From Pelagibius marinus (GTDB lineage: Bacteria; Pseudomonadota; Alphaproteobacteria; Kiloniellales; Kiloniellaceae): DNA of 64,000 bases. The stretch lies in NCBI RefSeq assembly GCF_014925385.1, contig NZ_JACSDK010000014.1, forward strand, positions 307,011 through 371,010. Direction: 5' to 3'. Below are positions 9,064 through 17,806 of this stretch, piece after piece. Under the pieces are notes generated by a model. It ran no database searches. It saw only the letters and a list, made by a program, of their open reading frames with translations, and was not told the DNA's origin. Each line of letters opens with the position of its first letter. Position 1 is the first letter of the stretch. A program made the translations under genes and the position numbers.

Positions 9064-10248
9064 ATGGCCGTCATCAACCGCATCGCCGAGTTCCACGAGG
9101 AGATCAAGGGCTGGCGCCGCGACATCCACGCCCATCCGGAAACCGCCTTCGAGGAAGTGCGCACCGCGGACTTCGTGGCCGAGAAGCTGGCCGAGTTCGG
9201 CATCGAGGTGCACCGCGGGCTGGCCACCACCGGCGTGGTCGGCGTGCTGGACGGGCGGAGCAACACCTCCGGGCGCGCCATCGGCCTGCGCGCCGACATG
9301 GACGCCCTGCACATCCAGGAGCTCAACGGCTTCGATCACCGCTCGCGCCACGACGGCAAGATGCATGCCTGCGGTCACGACGGCCACACCGCCATGCTGC
9401 TGGGCGCCGCCAAATACCTCTCCGAGACCCGCAACTTCGACGGCCGTGTCGCCTTCATTTTCCAGCCGGCCGAGGAGAACGAGGGCGGCGGCCGGGTGAT
9501 GGTGGAGGAGGGGCTGTTCGAACAGTTCCCGGTGGAGGCGGTCTACGGCCTGCACAACATGCCCGGCATGCCGGTCGGCACGGTGTCGCTGCGCAGCGGC
9601 CCGGCCATGGCGGCCTTCGACATCTTTGAAATCACCATCACCGGCAAGGGCACCCACGCGGCCATGCCGCAACTCGGCATCGACCCGGTGGTGACAGGCG
9701 CGCAGATCGTGACATCGCTGCAGACCATCGCCAGCCGCCGCACGGCGCCGCTCGATTCCGTGGTGGTCAGCGTGACCCAGTTCCACGCCGGCGATACCTG
9801 GAACGTAATCCCGGAGACCGCAGTCATCCGCGGCACCGTGCGCTCCTTCAAGAAGGCAACCCAGGACCAGATGGAACGCGACATCGACCGCATGGCCCGC
9901 GCCATCTGCGAGTCACAGGGCGCCAGCATGACCCTGCGCTACGAGCGGCGCTATCCGGCGCTGGTCAACTCGGAGGCCGAGACAGCCATCGCCGGCGCGG
10001 TGGCCGCCAAGGTGGTGGGCGACGACAAGGTGGTGATGGGCGCCGAGCCGCTGATGGGCTCGGAGGACTTCGCCTACATGCTGGAGGCCAAGCCCGGCTG
10101 CTACGTCTGGCTGGGTAACGGCACCGAGGGCGGGCCGGGCGGCTGCGCCGTGCACAACCCGCACTACGACTTCAACGACGAAATCTCCGTGGTCGGCGCC
10201 AGCTACTGGGCGACTTTGGTGGAGCAGACCCTGCCGAAGTCAACCTGA
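9064..10248 (+). CDS. M20 family amidohydrolase (hippurate hydrolase-like)
   Basis: A 394-residue cytosolic metallohydrolase of the M20D/amidohydrolase family. Visible landmarks are DIHAHPETAFEE, the metal and catalytic stretch LRADMDALHIQE, MHACGHDGHTAMLLGAAK, FQPAEENEGGGRVM (catalytic Glu and metal ligands) and a late EDFAYMLE. Enzymes of this type release amino acids from N-acyl or short peptide conjugates. A GGAG ribosome site precedes the ATG. Its position 29 bases after the transporter ATPase suggests it hydrolyses what the transporter brings in, together with the amidohydrolase at 1826. Confidence 0.92.
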   Translation: MAVINRIAEFHEEIKGWRRDIHAHPETAFEEVRTADFVAEKLAEFGIEVHRGLATTGVVGVLDGRSNTSGRAIGLRADMDALHIQELNGFDHRSRHDGKMHACGHDGHTAMLLGAAKYLSETRNFDGRVAFIFQPAEENEGGGRVMVEEGLFEQFPVEAVYGLHNMPGMPVGTVSLRSGPAMAAFDIFEITITGKGTHAAMPQLGIDPVVTGAQIVTSLQTIASRRTAPLDSVVVSVTQFHAGDTWNVIPETAVIRGTVRSFKKATQDQMERDIDRMARAICESQGASMTLRYERRYPALVNSEAETAIAGAVAAKVVGDDKVVMGAEPLMGSEDFAYMLEAKPGCYVWLGNGTEGGPGGCAVHNPHYDFNDEISVVGASYWATLVEQTLPKST

Positions 10249-10395
10249 GAGATTACTGCGAAAGCTGACTCCGATCATTGCCGCGCCTCGGGAAAGAGGT
10301 AAGCTAACGATCAGGAACATCGGGCACTGAGAGCCGGCCGCGATGCCGTGCGGCCGGAAAGTGTTCGTTCTTCCGCTCCCTTATGGTGATGTCGG

Positions 10396-10947
10396 ATGAG
10401 CGAGAAGCCGCAAGACAGGAACTATACTGCCGAAGCCGCGCCCCTGTCGGCGCTGTCGCACCCGGACCACATCTGGTTCTTCGAGTATTGGCGGGCGCGC
10501 AAGCCGGCGGATGGCCTGCCGAGCCGCCACGACATCGACCCCGCCGACTTCCCCAAGCTGCTGCCGCGCGTTGCCATGATCGCGGCCGAGGCCGCGGACG
10601 GCGGTTTCCACTACCGCTATCGCCTGGCGGGGACCGAGATCGTCTCGCGGGCCGGGCGCGACCCGACCGGCAAGACCTTCGACGAGCTCTACCAGGGCGA
10701 CTACCTGAAGAGCGCCCAGGCGCTCTACGATGATTTGCGGGACTCGATGGAACCGCACTTCTCCGAGCGGGTGTTCCCCATCGGCGACGGCGAGAGCTTC
10801 CTGCGCTACGACCGCCTGATCCTGCCCCTGGCCAGCGACCACCAGAACGTGGACCAGTTTCTGCTGCTCATCGTGGTGGTGGAGCAGCGCGGCAGGGTCC
10901 GCCGCGAAGGCAGCTTCGAGCGCGCCGGCTGGCCGAAGCTGCGCTAG
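10396..10947 (+). CDS. PAS_5-type domain protein
   Basis: A 183-residue soluble protein. The core SHPDHIWFFEYWRARKPADG, IDPADFPKLLPRVAMIA and FHYRYRLAGTEIVSRAGRDP matches the single-domain PAS_5 (PAS-like) proteins widespread in alphaproteobacteria, often in several copies per genome. No output domain is fused, so it is probably a small sensor or adaptor. It is separated from the M20 gene by about 147 bases and faces the heat-shock gene downstream. Ligand and partner unknown. Confidence 0.8.
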   Translation: MSEKPQDRNYTAEAAPLSALSHPDHIWFFEYWRARKPADGLPSRHDIDPADFPKLLPRVAMIAAEAADGGFHYRYRLAGTEIVSRAGRDPTGKTFDELYQGDYLKSAQALYDDLRDSMEPHFSERVFPIGDGESFLRYDRLILPLASDHQNVDQFLLLIVVVEQRGRVRREGSFERAGWPKLR

Positions 10948-11013
10948 CCGCGGCGACCGCACAGACTCCTGAAATAGCGGAAAAATTTCCTGTATCTGAC
11001 CTCCGACGACCCC

Positions 11014-11041
11014 CTTGAAACCGCCTGGGAGGTACCTATCT
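11014..11041 (+). promoter_or_regulatory. RpoH (sigma-32) type promoter for the small heat-shock gene
   Basis: CTTGAA at 11014-11019 and CCTATCT at 11035-11041 match the alphaproteobacterial heat-shock promoter pattern (CTTGAA, then CYTATNT). Transcription would begin near 11048 and leave a leader of about 110 bases before the ATG at 11159. That leader includes a GGGATC/GATCCC hairpin. A ROSE-type RNA thermometer is possible but its diagnostic motif is not clear. Confidence 0.65.
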
Positions 11042-11158
11042 CGGGCCTCGGGATCGCTCTTGAGGAGGATCCCCTTGGCTATCCAGGCGGGGCTTGACGG
11101 CGCCTTCTTGGTTGGGTCGACGGCAGCGCCCCGCGATACAGCTCATCAGGAGGGTATC

Positions 11159-11629
11159 ATGCGTAGCGCTTTTGATTTCAGTCCTCTGTACCGTTCCACC
11201 ATCGGTTTCGATCGCCTGCCGGGCCTGCTGGAATCAGTGGCCCGTCTCGACGAATCGAGCCTTGGCTATCCTCCCTACAACATCGAAAAGCAGGATGAAG
11301 AGTCCTACCGCATCACCATGGCGGTGGCCGGCTTCGCCGAAGGCGATCTCGACATCCAGGTCCGCGGGCAGACCCTGGTGGTCAGCGGCCGTATGGGCGA
11401 TGACGGCGACGACCGGACGTACCTGCACCGCGGCATCGCCGGACGCGCCTTCCAGCGCAGCTTCGAAATCGCCGACCACGTGAAGGTGACCGGGGCGCGC
11501 CTGGAAAACGGCCTGCTGCACATCGACCTAGTGCGCGAACTGCCTGAGGAGATGAAGCCGCGCCGGATCGAGATCGGCACGGGACCGGCTTTCAAGCAGG
11601 TCACGGACGGCACCAAGAAGGCCGCCTGA
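11159..11629 (+). CDS. Small heat-shock protein, Hsp20/IbpA type
   Basis: A 156-residue chaperone. The N-terminus MRSAFDFSPLYRSTIGFDRL and YPPYNIEKQDEESYRITMAV are characteristic of alphaproteobacterial IbpA/HspA proteins, followed by the alpha-crystallin domain (about residues 38-130) including the conserved A-x-L-x-N-G-L-L (ARLENGLLHIDL). These proteins hold unfolding polypeptides for refolding by DnaK. The start at 11159 has a strong AGGAGGG site at 11149-11155; a longer in-frame opening reaches into the promoter and is rejected. Heat control by RpoH is suggested by the upstream promoter. Confidence 0.95.
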   Translation: MRSAFDFSPLYRSTIGFDRLPGLLESVARLDESSLGYPPYNIEKQDEESYRITMAVAGFAEGDLDIQVRGQTLVVSGRMGDDGDDRTYLHRGIAGRAFQRSFEIADHVKVTGARLENGLLHIDLVRELPEEMKPRRIEIGTGPAFKQVTDGTKKAA

Positions 11630-11652
11630 TTCGGCGGTGGCTCTGGGGGCCT

Positions 11653-11691
11653 GGTGGGCCGGAGGCGTCCGGTCGGCGCGGCCGGCCCACC
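11653..11691 (+). other. G+C-rich hairpin after the heat-shock gene
   Basis: GGTGGGCCGG at 11653 pairs perfectly with CCGGCCCACC ending at 11691. There is no long T run, so it may be a weak terminator or an mRNA-stabilising structure between the heat-shock gene and the next small gene. Confidence 0.45.
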
Positions 11692-11715
11692 ACCCCTCTT
11701 CAGGAGGACAGGAGC

Positions 11716-12045
11716 ATGTGCAGGTTTTCTCAACCCTTCGTGACCGATAAGCGGATTGCCTTTGCGGTGCGCCGGGCCGGGGAGATCGCCGACCGGCGGC
11801 GCGAGGATTCGGCCTTCGACTGCGCTGCCGCCGCGGTGCGCCAGGTTTTCGGGCGCTGGCTGCTGGACCATACCGCAGCTGTGCCACCCTCCAAGATGCC
11901 GCTTTACCTGCGGTTGGTGGACGAGGTGGAGCAGCGCCTGGGGCTGCACCGCCGCCGCCGTGGTGTGACGCTGCCGCAGAATCCGGCGATGGCAGCGCCG
12001 CTGCCCTTTGCGCCGGACTGCGTCGAGGCCCGCGCCTCGGCCTAA
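11716..12045 (+). CDS. Hypothetical protein, 109 aa
   Basis: I do not recognise this protein. It is small and basic (MCRFSQPFVTDKRIAFAVRR, then an RRRR stretch at about residues 88-91) and predicted soluble and mostly helical. A strong AGGAGGAC site lies before the ATG, and codon third positions are strongly G/C, which favours this frame over the shorter overlapping frame beginning at 11756. It follows the heat-shock gene and could share its transcript. Confidence 0.6.
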   Translation: MCRFSQPFVTDKRIAFAVRRAGEIADRRREDSAFDCAAAAVRQVFGRWLLDHTAAVPPSKMPLYLRLVDEVEQRLGLHRRRRGVTLPQNPAMAAPLPFAPDCVEARASA

Positions 12046-12094
12046 GCGGGCAGGGCGCGATCCTCCGAACCGCGAGGGCAGGGAGGTGGAAGCC

Positions 12095-12493
12095 ATGCAG
12101 CATCGAGGTTGGTTCGACGACGGGCATTGGAGGCGGGGTCACGGCCGGCGTCGCGACGGTGAACGCGGTGCGAGCGACCTCATCGCCCGGCTGCGGGACG
12201 TGCTGCTGGAGACCGGGCTTTGGGCGGCCGGCAGTCTGGCCGCGGCCTCCCTCATGCCGCCGGTTCTGGTGGCGCCGCTGCTGCGCGAGCTGCTGCTGTT
12301 CTCGGCGGCCTTTGTCTCACTGTCCGCGCTGTTCCGCGGTGAGGCACTGACCCTGCGGCGCGTCAACCGCCAGGACGTGGCGATGCTGCTGCTTGCCCTG
12401 GCGCTGATCGCCGGTCTTTTCGTCGAGCCGGAGGCGGTCAGGGCCTTCGTGGAATCCGGGGCGGCCGGCCAGGCGGGGAGCGCCGGCCTCTAG
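12095..12493 (+). CDS. Hypothetical small membrane protein
   Basis: A 132-residue protein with a His/Arg-rich cytoplasmic head (MQHRGWFDDGHWRRGHGRR) and about three hydrophobic segments (residues 45-75 as one or two helices, and 93-112). I chose the ATG at 12095 because GGGAGGTGG lies 7-8 bases upstream; an earlier in-frame opening gives an arginine-rich run. No family recognised. It lies between an unknown soluble gene and a rhomboid protease on the same strand. Confidence 0.6.
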   Translation: MQHRGWFDDGHWRRGHGRRRDGERGASDLIARLRDVLLETGLWAAGSLAAASLMPPVLVAPLLRELLLFSAAFVSLSALFRGEALTLRRVNRQDVAMLLLALALIAGLFVEPEAVRAFVESGAAGQAGSAGL

Positions 12494-12579
12494 TGACGGC
12501 AGCGCTTTCTCCTTGCCTTCGTGCGGGCGAGGGGTCACATCGAAGGGGCTTTTCGTTCCTGCAGCCAGCCCTGTCCTTC

Positions 12580-13281
12580 ATGTCCGTCCCGCCCGAGCAC
12601 TTCCACGACCCCGATCAGGGTCCGCCGCCGCCACGCGGCCGTGAGCCGGTGTTCAACCTGCCGCCGGGGACGCTATGGCTGACCCTGGCGATGCTGGCCT
12701 GCTTTGCCCTGCAGAACATCCTGGAGGGGCCGGCCTGGACCTGGTTCATGTCGGCGCTGGCTTTCGTTTCGCCGGTTTTCTGGCCGCCGGGCAGCGACCT
12801 GCCCAGTCTCCTGGCGCTACCCTCCCTGGTGACCTATGCCTTCCTGCACGCCGACTTCATGCACCTGGCGCTGAACCTGGGCTTCTTCCTGGCCTTCGGC
12901 AGCTTCGTGGAGCGCCATCTGGGCCTCCTCCCCTATCTGCTGCTCTTCGCGCTGACCGCCGCGGCCGGCGCGCTGGCGGAGTTCTGGTTCCGCGGCGCGG
13001 AGCCGGTGGCCCTGATCGGCGCCTCCGGGGCCGTTTACGGTATGACCGGGGCGGCCATGCGCTTCATGTTCGCCAGCGGTCAGCCCGGCCAGCGCCGCCG
13101 GGCCCTGGCCTTCGTCGGGGTCTTTATGGGGCTCAACCTGGTCTTCGGCATCTCGGGGCTGGGCGATTTCCTGGCCGGGGCGCAGATCGGCTGGAAAGCC
13201 CATGCCGGCGGTTTCATCGCCGGGACGGCCCTCTCCTTCCTGCTGGCGCGCCGGCCGCCGGGCCTGAAGAGGCGCGCCTAA
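12580..13281 (+). CDS. Rhomboid family intramembrane serine protease
   Basis: A 233-residue membrane protein with about six helices. The catalytic serine is Ser149 in GASGAVYGM, the catalytic histidine is His208 in KAHAGGFIAG, and the oxyanion-side motif HADFMHLALNLG supplies His95 and Asn99. The cytoplasmic head is short and proline-rich. Rhomboids cleave single-pass membrane proteins within the bilayer; the substrate here is unknown. An upstream in-frame extension to 12493 is possible, but it lacks the family pattern, so I start at MSVPPEHFHD. Confidence 0.9.
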   Translation: MSVPPEHFHDPDQGPPPPRGREPVFNLPPGTLWLTLAMLACFALQNILEGPAWTWFMSALAFVSPVFWPPGSDLPSLLALPSLVTYAFLHADFMHLALNLGFFLAFGSFVERHLGLLPYLLLFALTAAAGALAEFWFRGAEPVALIGASGAVYGMTGAAMRFMFASGQPGQRRRALAFVGVFMGLNLVFGISGLGDFLAGAQIGWKAHAGGFIAGTALSFLLARRPPGLKRRA

Positions 13282-13401
13282 ACCCCCACTGCCCCCTTTG
13301 CGGTTTGACGGCGAGGGACCGCTCTTAGTACCTTCGCCCGGCAGAATCCTGGCCTGTCCGAATTCCGGGCAGCCGGCCGTCAGTTCGACAGAGGGGGTAC
13401 G

Positions 13402-13992
13402 ATGAAGGGGCTTCGATGGAGCGCAGGCGCGCTCGCCGTCGCGGGTGTGGTGCTGGCGACCGCCGGCTGTGGCGGCCCGCGCGGCTACTACGAATCCGGC
13501 CCGCCCCGCGTGCCCGCCGGCGGCACCTTCACCATCGAGCCGGGCCAGGAGGTGGTGGTCTACGGCGTGCGATCCAAGTACTGCGGCATGACGCCCCCGA
13601 CCTTCGAGACCGCCAGCCAGGAGATGTTCAGCGGCGAGGGCTCGCAGGGCCCGGCCACGGGGCAGGTCTACGACGCCGGCATCGGCCAGCGCGTCAGCGT
13701 GCCCTGTGGCGGCACCGTGCCGGTGCGGGCCATAGGCTACCGCGCGCCCGAGGGCTTCGAGGGCGAGGTATCCATGGTGTTCTACGGCGTCGATCAGGCC
13801 ACCGTGACCGTCGCCCTGCCGGAGCCGGAGCCGGAGGAAGAACCGGTTCTGGATCCGGAAGCGGCCTCCGAGCCGGCGCCGCTGCCGGACCCCGCGACCG
13901 AGCCGACGCCCAGCGAGGGGCCCATGCCCGAGGGCGAAGCCGGGCCGCCGGAAAGCCCCCTGGAGGAGCCCCCGGGCGTCCAGCCGAACTGA
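13402..13992 (+). CDS. Lipoprotein with acidic Pro/Glu-rich tail
   Basis: A 196-residue exported protein. The signal peptide MKGLRWSAGALAVAGVVLA ends in a lipobox TAGC (Cys about 23). Residues 40-135 form a compact beta-like region with two cysteines (SKYCGMTPP, SVPCGGTVP) that could pair; residues 138-196 are low-complexity Pro/Glu/Ala, likely a flexible spacer in the periplasm. No family recognised. It converges on the leftward ABC cluster that ends at 14006. Confidence 0.72.
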   Translation: MKGLRWSAGALAVAGVVLATAGCGGPRGYYESGPPRVPAGGTFTIEPGQEVVVYGVRSKYCGMTPPTFETASQEMFSGEGSQGPATGQVYDAGIGQRVSVPCGGTVPVRAIGYRAPEGFEGEVSMVFYGVDQATVTVALPEPEPEEEPVLDPEAASEPAPLPDPATEPTPSEGPMPEGEAGPPESPLEEPPGVQPN

Positions 13993-14005
13993 TGCGCTGA
14001 AGGAC

Positions 14006-14971
14006 CTAGTCCTCGCTTTGCAGGGCGCGCGGGTCTAGGGCGTCCTGCAGGCCGTCGCCCAGGAAATTGAAGGCGATGACCGTGAGGAAGATCAGCGCCC
14101 CCGGATAGATCGCCAGTGCCGGCGCGTCCCAGATCAGCTCCTGCGCCGAGGTCAGCATGTTGCCCCAGGAGGGCAGCGGCGGCTGGATGCCGAGACCCAG
14201 GAAGCTCAAGACCGATTCCAGCAGGATGATGCCGCCGATCGACAGGGTCGTGGCAACGATGATCGGCGAGACCACGTTGGGCAGGATGTGCACCAGCATG
14301 ATGCGCGGCGCGGAGGCGCCCAGGGCCTCGGCGGCGCGCACGAATTCCCGGGTCTTCATTGACAGGGTGGCGCCGCGCACCAGGCGCGCAACGGTGGTCC
14401 AGCCGACCAGCGCGATGAGGAAGACGATGCGGTAGAGACTGATGCTCTCCGAGGTCACCAGGTCTTGGGGCAGGCCGATCTTGCCCAGGTCGATGGCCGC
14501 CAGGATGATCAGCAGCGGCAGGATCGGCAGGGCGATGACGCCGTCGGTGAAGCGCATCAGCAGGGCGTCGAGGCGGCCGCCGTAGTAGCCGGCGGCGAGC
14601 CCCAGCAGCGTGCCGACGACGGCCGCGCAGAGCGCCGCGGCGAGCCCCACCACCAGCGAGACCTGGCCGCCGTAGAGCAGGCGGACCAGCAGGTCGCGGC
14701 CCAGTTCGTCGGTGCCCAGCGGATTGGCGGGCGAGGGCGGCTGCTTGGCGTTGAAGAGGTCGACCAGGTTGCCGTCGACGCCCAGCAGCGCCTCCACCAG
14801 CGGCGCGGCGGCGGAGGCCAGCGCCAGCACCACCAGGAAGGCCAGGCTGGCGACGGCCAGGCGGTGGCGCAGGAAGCGGCGCCAGAAGATCTGCCGCACG
14901 GTCAGCGCCGTGCCCTGGGCGTGGGCGGCTTCGGCGGCCAGCAGGCCCTGGGGTGGTGGTGCGCCCGTCAT
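14006..14971 (-). CDS. ABC transporter permease, DppC type (second cluster)
   Basis: A 321-residue permease. LGTDELGRDLLVRLLYGGQ is the canonical GTDxxGRD motif, the EAA loop is REFVRAAEALGASAPRIMLV, and FLGLGIQPPLPSWGNML is the usual C-terminal signature. It is the last gene of a three-gene leftward cluster (binding protein, DppB type, DppC type). No ATPase genes follow it within the window; rightward genes lie beyond its stop. Confidence 0.92.
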   Translation of the reverse strand: MTGAPPPQGLLAAEAAHAQGTALTVRQIFWRRFLRHRLAVASLAFLVVLALASAAAPLVEALLGVDGNLVDLFNAKQPPSPANPLGTDELGRDLLVRLLYGGQVSLVVGLAAALCAAVVGTLLGLAAGYYGGRLDALLMRFTDGVIALPILPLLIILAAIDLGKIGLPQDLVTSESISLYRIVFLIALVGWTTVARLVRGATLSMKTREFVRAAEALGASAPRIMLVHILPNVVSPIIVATTLSIGGIILLESVLSFLGLGIQPPLPSWGNMLTSAQELIWDAPALAIYPGALIFLTVIAFNFLGDGLQDALDPRALQSED

Positions 14972-14984
14972 CGGCAGGTGATGC

Positions 14985-15932
14985 TCATTGGTAGCTGATC
15001 CTGGGGTCGAGCCAGCTGTAGGCCAGGTCGGCCAGCAGGTTGGCCAGCAGGGTGGTCAGCGTCGCCAGCAGCAGGCCGAGCAGGGCGACGTTGTAGTCGT
15101 TGCCGATGACCGCGTCGTAGATGGTCTTGCCCATGCCCAGGTAAGCGAAGATCTGCTCGGTGATCAGCGCGCCGGAGAAGAGGTTGCCCATCTGCAGCGC
15201 CAGGATGGTGACCACCGGGATCATGGCGTTGCGCAGCACGTGGCCCAGCACCACCTGGCGGCCGCTGAGGCCCTTGGCCAGCGCGGTGCGCACGTAGTCC
15301 TGGCGCAGCGCCTCCAGGGCGGCGGCGCGCATGAAGCGGATGACGCCGCCCACGGTAGCGATGGTCAGCGCCATGACCGGCAGCGCCAGGTAGCGCAGGT
15401 CGGCCCAGAAGTCGCGGCCGTCGCCCATACCGCCGGCGGGCAGCCATCCCAGCGTCACGGCGAAAAGAATGATCAGCAGGATGGCGAGCCAGAAAGGCGG
15501 CACCGAGATGCCGGCGAAGGCCAGCAGGTTGATGGCGTGGTCGACCGGGCTCTGCGGCCGTGTGGCGGCGTAGATCCCGGCCGGCAGAGCGATGGCCAGG
15601 GCCAGCAGGAAACTGAGGCCCATGAGGATCACGGTATTGCCCAGGCGCGGCAGCAGGATGTCCAGGGCCGGCTGGTTATAGAGCCGCGAATAGCCGAAGT
15701 CGCCGGTCAGCGCGTTGCCGAGCCAGGCCAGATAGCGCTCGAAGATCGGCTGGTCGAGCCCGTAGATGGCCCGCAGGCGCTCGGCCTCCGCCGGCGTCAT
15801 CTCCGGGTCGGAGAAGATCATGATGTCGATGGGATCGCCCGGCATGAGCCCGATGAGGGCGTAGATCACCAGCGACATGACGGCCAGCACGAAGAAGGAC
15901 TCGATCAGCCGCCGGGCGAGGTAAGAGAGCAT
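14985..15932 (-). CDS. ABC transporter permease, DppB type (second cluster)
   Basis: A 315-residue permease opening MLSYLARRLIESFFVLAVMS and carrying LMPGDPIDIM, LGLDQP-like YGLDQPIFERYLAWLG and the EAA loop YVRTALAKGLSGRQVVLGHV. The reading frame follows the binding-protein stop by only 6 bases and precedes the DppC-type gene by 13 bases, so the three are co-transcribed. Sequence is clearly different from the DppB-type protein at 4960, so this is an independent transporter rather than a duplication. Confidence 0.92.
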   Translation of the reverse strand: MLSYLARRLIESFFVLAVMSLVIYALIGLMPGDPIDIMIFSDPEMTPAEAERLRAIYGLDQPIFERYLAWLGNALTGDFGYSRLYNQPALDILLPRLGNTVILMGLSFLLALAIALPAGIYAATRPQSPVDHAINLLAFAGISVPPFWLAILLIILFAVTLGWLPAGGMGDGRDFWADLRYLALPVMALTIATVGGVIRFMRAAALEALRQDYVRTALAKGLSGRQVVLGHVLRNAMIPVVTILALQMGNLFSGALITEQIFAYLGMGKTIYDAVIGNDYNVALLGLLLATLTTLLANLLADLAYSWLDPRISYQ

Positions 15933-15938
15933 CCGGCT

Positions 15939-17615
15939 CTAGCGCCCCTCGACGGTCCAGTCCTCGATCCACAGCGTCGAGGAGGCCTGCTGTCCGGTCG
16001 GGCGCACGCCTTTCAGCCACTTGGGCAGGATGTAGGGATTGGCGCGCCAGTAGAGCGGGATGACCGGCACCTCCTCGGCATAGATCTCCTGCAGGCGGTG
16101 CCACATCTGCTCCCGCTTGGCGCGGTCGAGCTCCAGGTTGATGGCCTCGATGAGTTCGTCCATCTCGGCGTTCCTGAAGCCGGTGTAGTTCTGTCCCGAC
16201 CAGCCGTTCTGCTCGCTGGGGATCTCCTCGGAATGCAGGGTCGAGCGCGGCGCGTTCTCCGGCGACGATCCCCAGGCGAACATGGCGAGGCCGGTGAAGC
16301 GGCGTTCATGCACGGTCTGGCCGAAGAAGACGCGCGGCGGCTCGTTGCGCACGCGCACGTCGATGCCGAGCTGCTTCCACTGGCTCTGCAGCACCTGCTG
16401 TACCAGCTCGCGCACCCGGTTGCCGGCGGTGGTCATGAACTCCAGCTGCAGCGGCTCGCCCGCCGCGTTGTGGCGGATGCCCTGCCTGAGGTCGCTCCAG
16501 CCGGCGGCCTCCAGCAGCCCGGCGGCCTTCTCCGGGTCGTAGGGATACTTCTTCACGTCCTTGTAGTAGACCCAGTCCAGCGGCGAGACGCTGGTATGGG
16601 CGACCGGCTGGCGGCCCTCGAAGAGGCGCTCGTTGATGGCCTCGCGGTCGAGGCCGTAGACCAGCGCCTGGCGCAGCCGCTTGTCGGCCAGGATCGGGTT
16701 GTCGAGCATCAGGTCGATGTGCTCGTACAGCAGGCCCGGCTTGTAGATGACGTTGAAGCGGTCGCCGTGGCGTTTCTCGAAGGCCAAGGCCTGGTCGAGA
16801 GTCAGGCCCAGTTCGCCGGAAATCATGTCGATGTTGCCCGACAGCAGGTTCGCCTCCAGCGCCGTGGTCTTCTCGATGATCAGCACGGTGATGCGGTCGA
16901 AGGCCGGGGGCTTGCCCCACCAGGTCTCGTTGGGCTCCAGCACGACGCGCGAGCCCGGGATGATCTCGGTGATGCGGTAGGGGCCGTAGTAGAGCGCCTT
17001 GTTGGTGGGATCGGTGTCGAAGGTGGTGCGGTTGCGGTAATCCTCCGGCGCCGCGTCGAAGATCGGCTCCTCGATGTGCGCGGGCAGGATGCGGAAGTCG
17101 TTGATCGCCGCGTACTCGTAGGAGATGCGGTCGGCGTGCATGACGAAGGTCTTGTCGTCGATCACGTCGATGGCGTGGATGCGCTTGTAGAGCTCCAGGT
17201 TGCCGATGCCGGCGGTGGGATGGCGCCCCGCCTTCCAGGTGAAGAGCACGTCCCTGGTGGTGACCGGCGTGCCGTCGCCCCAGGTGGCGTCGGGGCGCAG
17301 GCTGTAGGTGAGGGCGATGCCGCGCCCGTCGCCGGCGCCCTCGACCCCCGGCGGCAGGTCCTCCGGCTCGGCGGTTCCGGCCTCGATGGACGGCAGCTCG
17401 GTGCAGAGCATGCAGATCAGCTCCCACTGCTGGTCGTAGACCGTCATCGGCCGCCGGGTCATGGAGGCGACGTAGGACTTGGCGACCGAGGGCTCGCGGC
17501 TGGGGTGCAGGGTGGTGGGGTACTGCGAGATGCCGATGCGCAGCTCTTCGGCGGCGGCGGGCCGCGCCGCGGCGGCGGCCAGCGCCAGGAAGAACATCAG
17601 GATCAGCTTTCGCAT
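15939..17615 (-). CDS. Peptide-type ABC transporter solute-binding protein (second cluster)
   Basis: A 558-residue SBP_bac_5 protein with a clear signal peptide (residues 1-22, cleaved after PAAAEE region). Landmarks: YPTTLHPSREPSVAKSYV, TYSLRPDATWGDGTPVTTRD, and LADKRLRQALVYGLDREAIN. Tryptophan-containing segments (NETWWGKPPAFDRI) line the usual ligand cleft. It is the first gene of the leftward operon; its promoter must lie in 17616-17735, shared with the divergent protease gene. Substrate not determinable. Confidence 0.92.
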   Translation of the reverse strand: MRKLILMFFLALAAAAARPAAAEELRIGISQYPTTLHPSREPSVAKSYVASMTRRPMTVYDQQWELICMLCTELPSIEAGTAEPEDLPPGVEGAGDGRGIALTYSLRPDATWGDGTPVTTRDVLFTWKAGRHPTAGIGNLELYKRIHAIDVIDDKTFVMHADRISYEYAAINDFRILPAHIEEPIFDAAPEDYRNRTTFDTDPTNKALYYGPYRITEIIPGSRVVLEPNETWWGKPPAFDRITVLIIEKTTALEANLLSGNIDMISGELGLTLDQALAFEKRHGDRFNVIYKPGLLYEHIDLMLDNPILADKRLRQALVYGLDREAINERLFEGRQPVAHTSVSPLDWVYYKDVKKYPYDPEKAAGLLEAAGWSDLRQGIRHNAAGEPLQLEFMTTAGNRVRELVQQVLQSQWKQLGIDVRVRNEPPRVFFGQTVHERRFTGLAMFAWGSSPENAPRSTLHSEEIPSEQNGWSGQNYTGFRNAEMDELIEAINLELDRAKREQMWHRLQEIYAEEVPVIPLYWRANPYILPKWLKGVRPTGQQASSTLWIEDWTVEGR

Positions 17616-17735
17616 GACGGGCCCCCTCGCACCATCTTGGCATACCGTGTCATCATCCTAACCGACCGGGGCGGCGGCGCGAAGGGGCCTGAGGGCCCGC
17701 CACCGCGGAGCGGGTCGGAAGGGGGATTGGTTGGA

Positions 17736-17753
17736 AATCACCTTTCGGTGATT
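17736..17753 (+). other. Small perfect hairpin ahead of the site-2 protease gene
   Basis: AATCACC and GGTGATT flank a four-base TTTC loop. It lies immediately before an alternative upstream ATG (17756) in the divergent promoter region between the peptide ABC operon and the protease gene. It could be an operator or a leader hairpin that would discourage initiation at 17756. Confidence 0.35.
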
Positions 17754-17806
17754 ATATGCAGAATCGAGAGAGCAAAGGGCTTCTCGGTGGGAGAGACGGT
17801 TTCAGG

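Noticed and set aside
11048..11158. Classical ROSE thermometer in the hsp20 leader
   Set aside because: The conserved short motif opposite the ribosome site could not be found by eye; kept only as a possibility.
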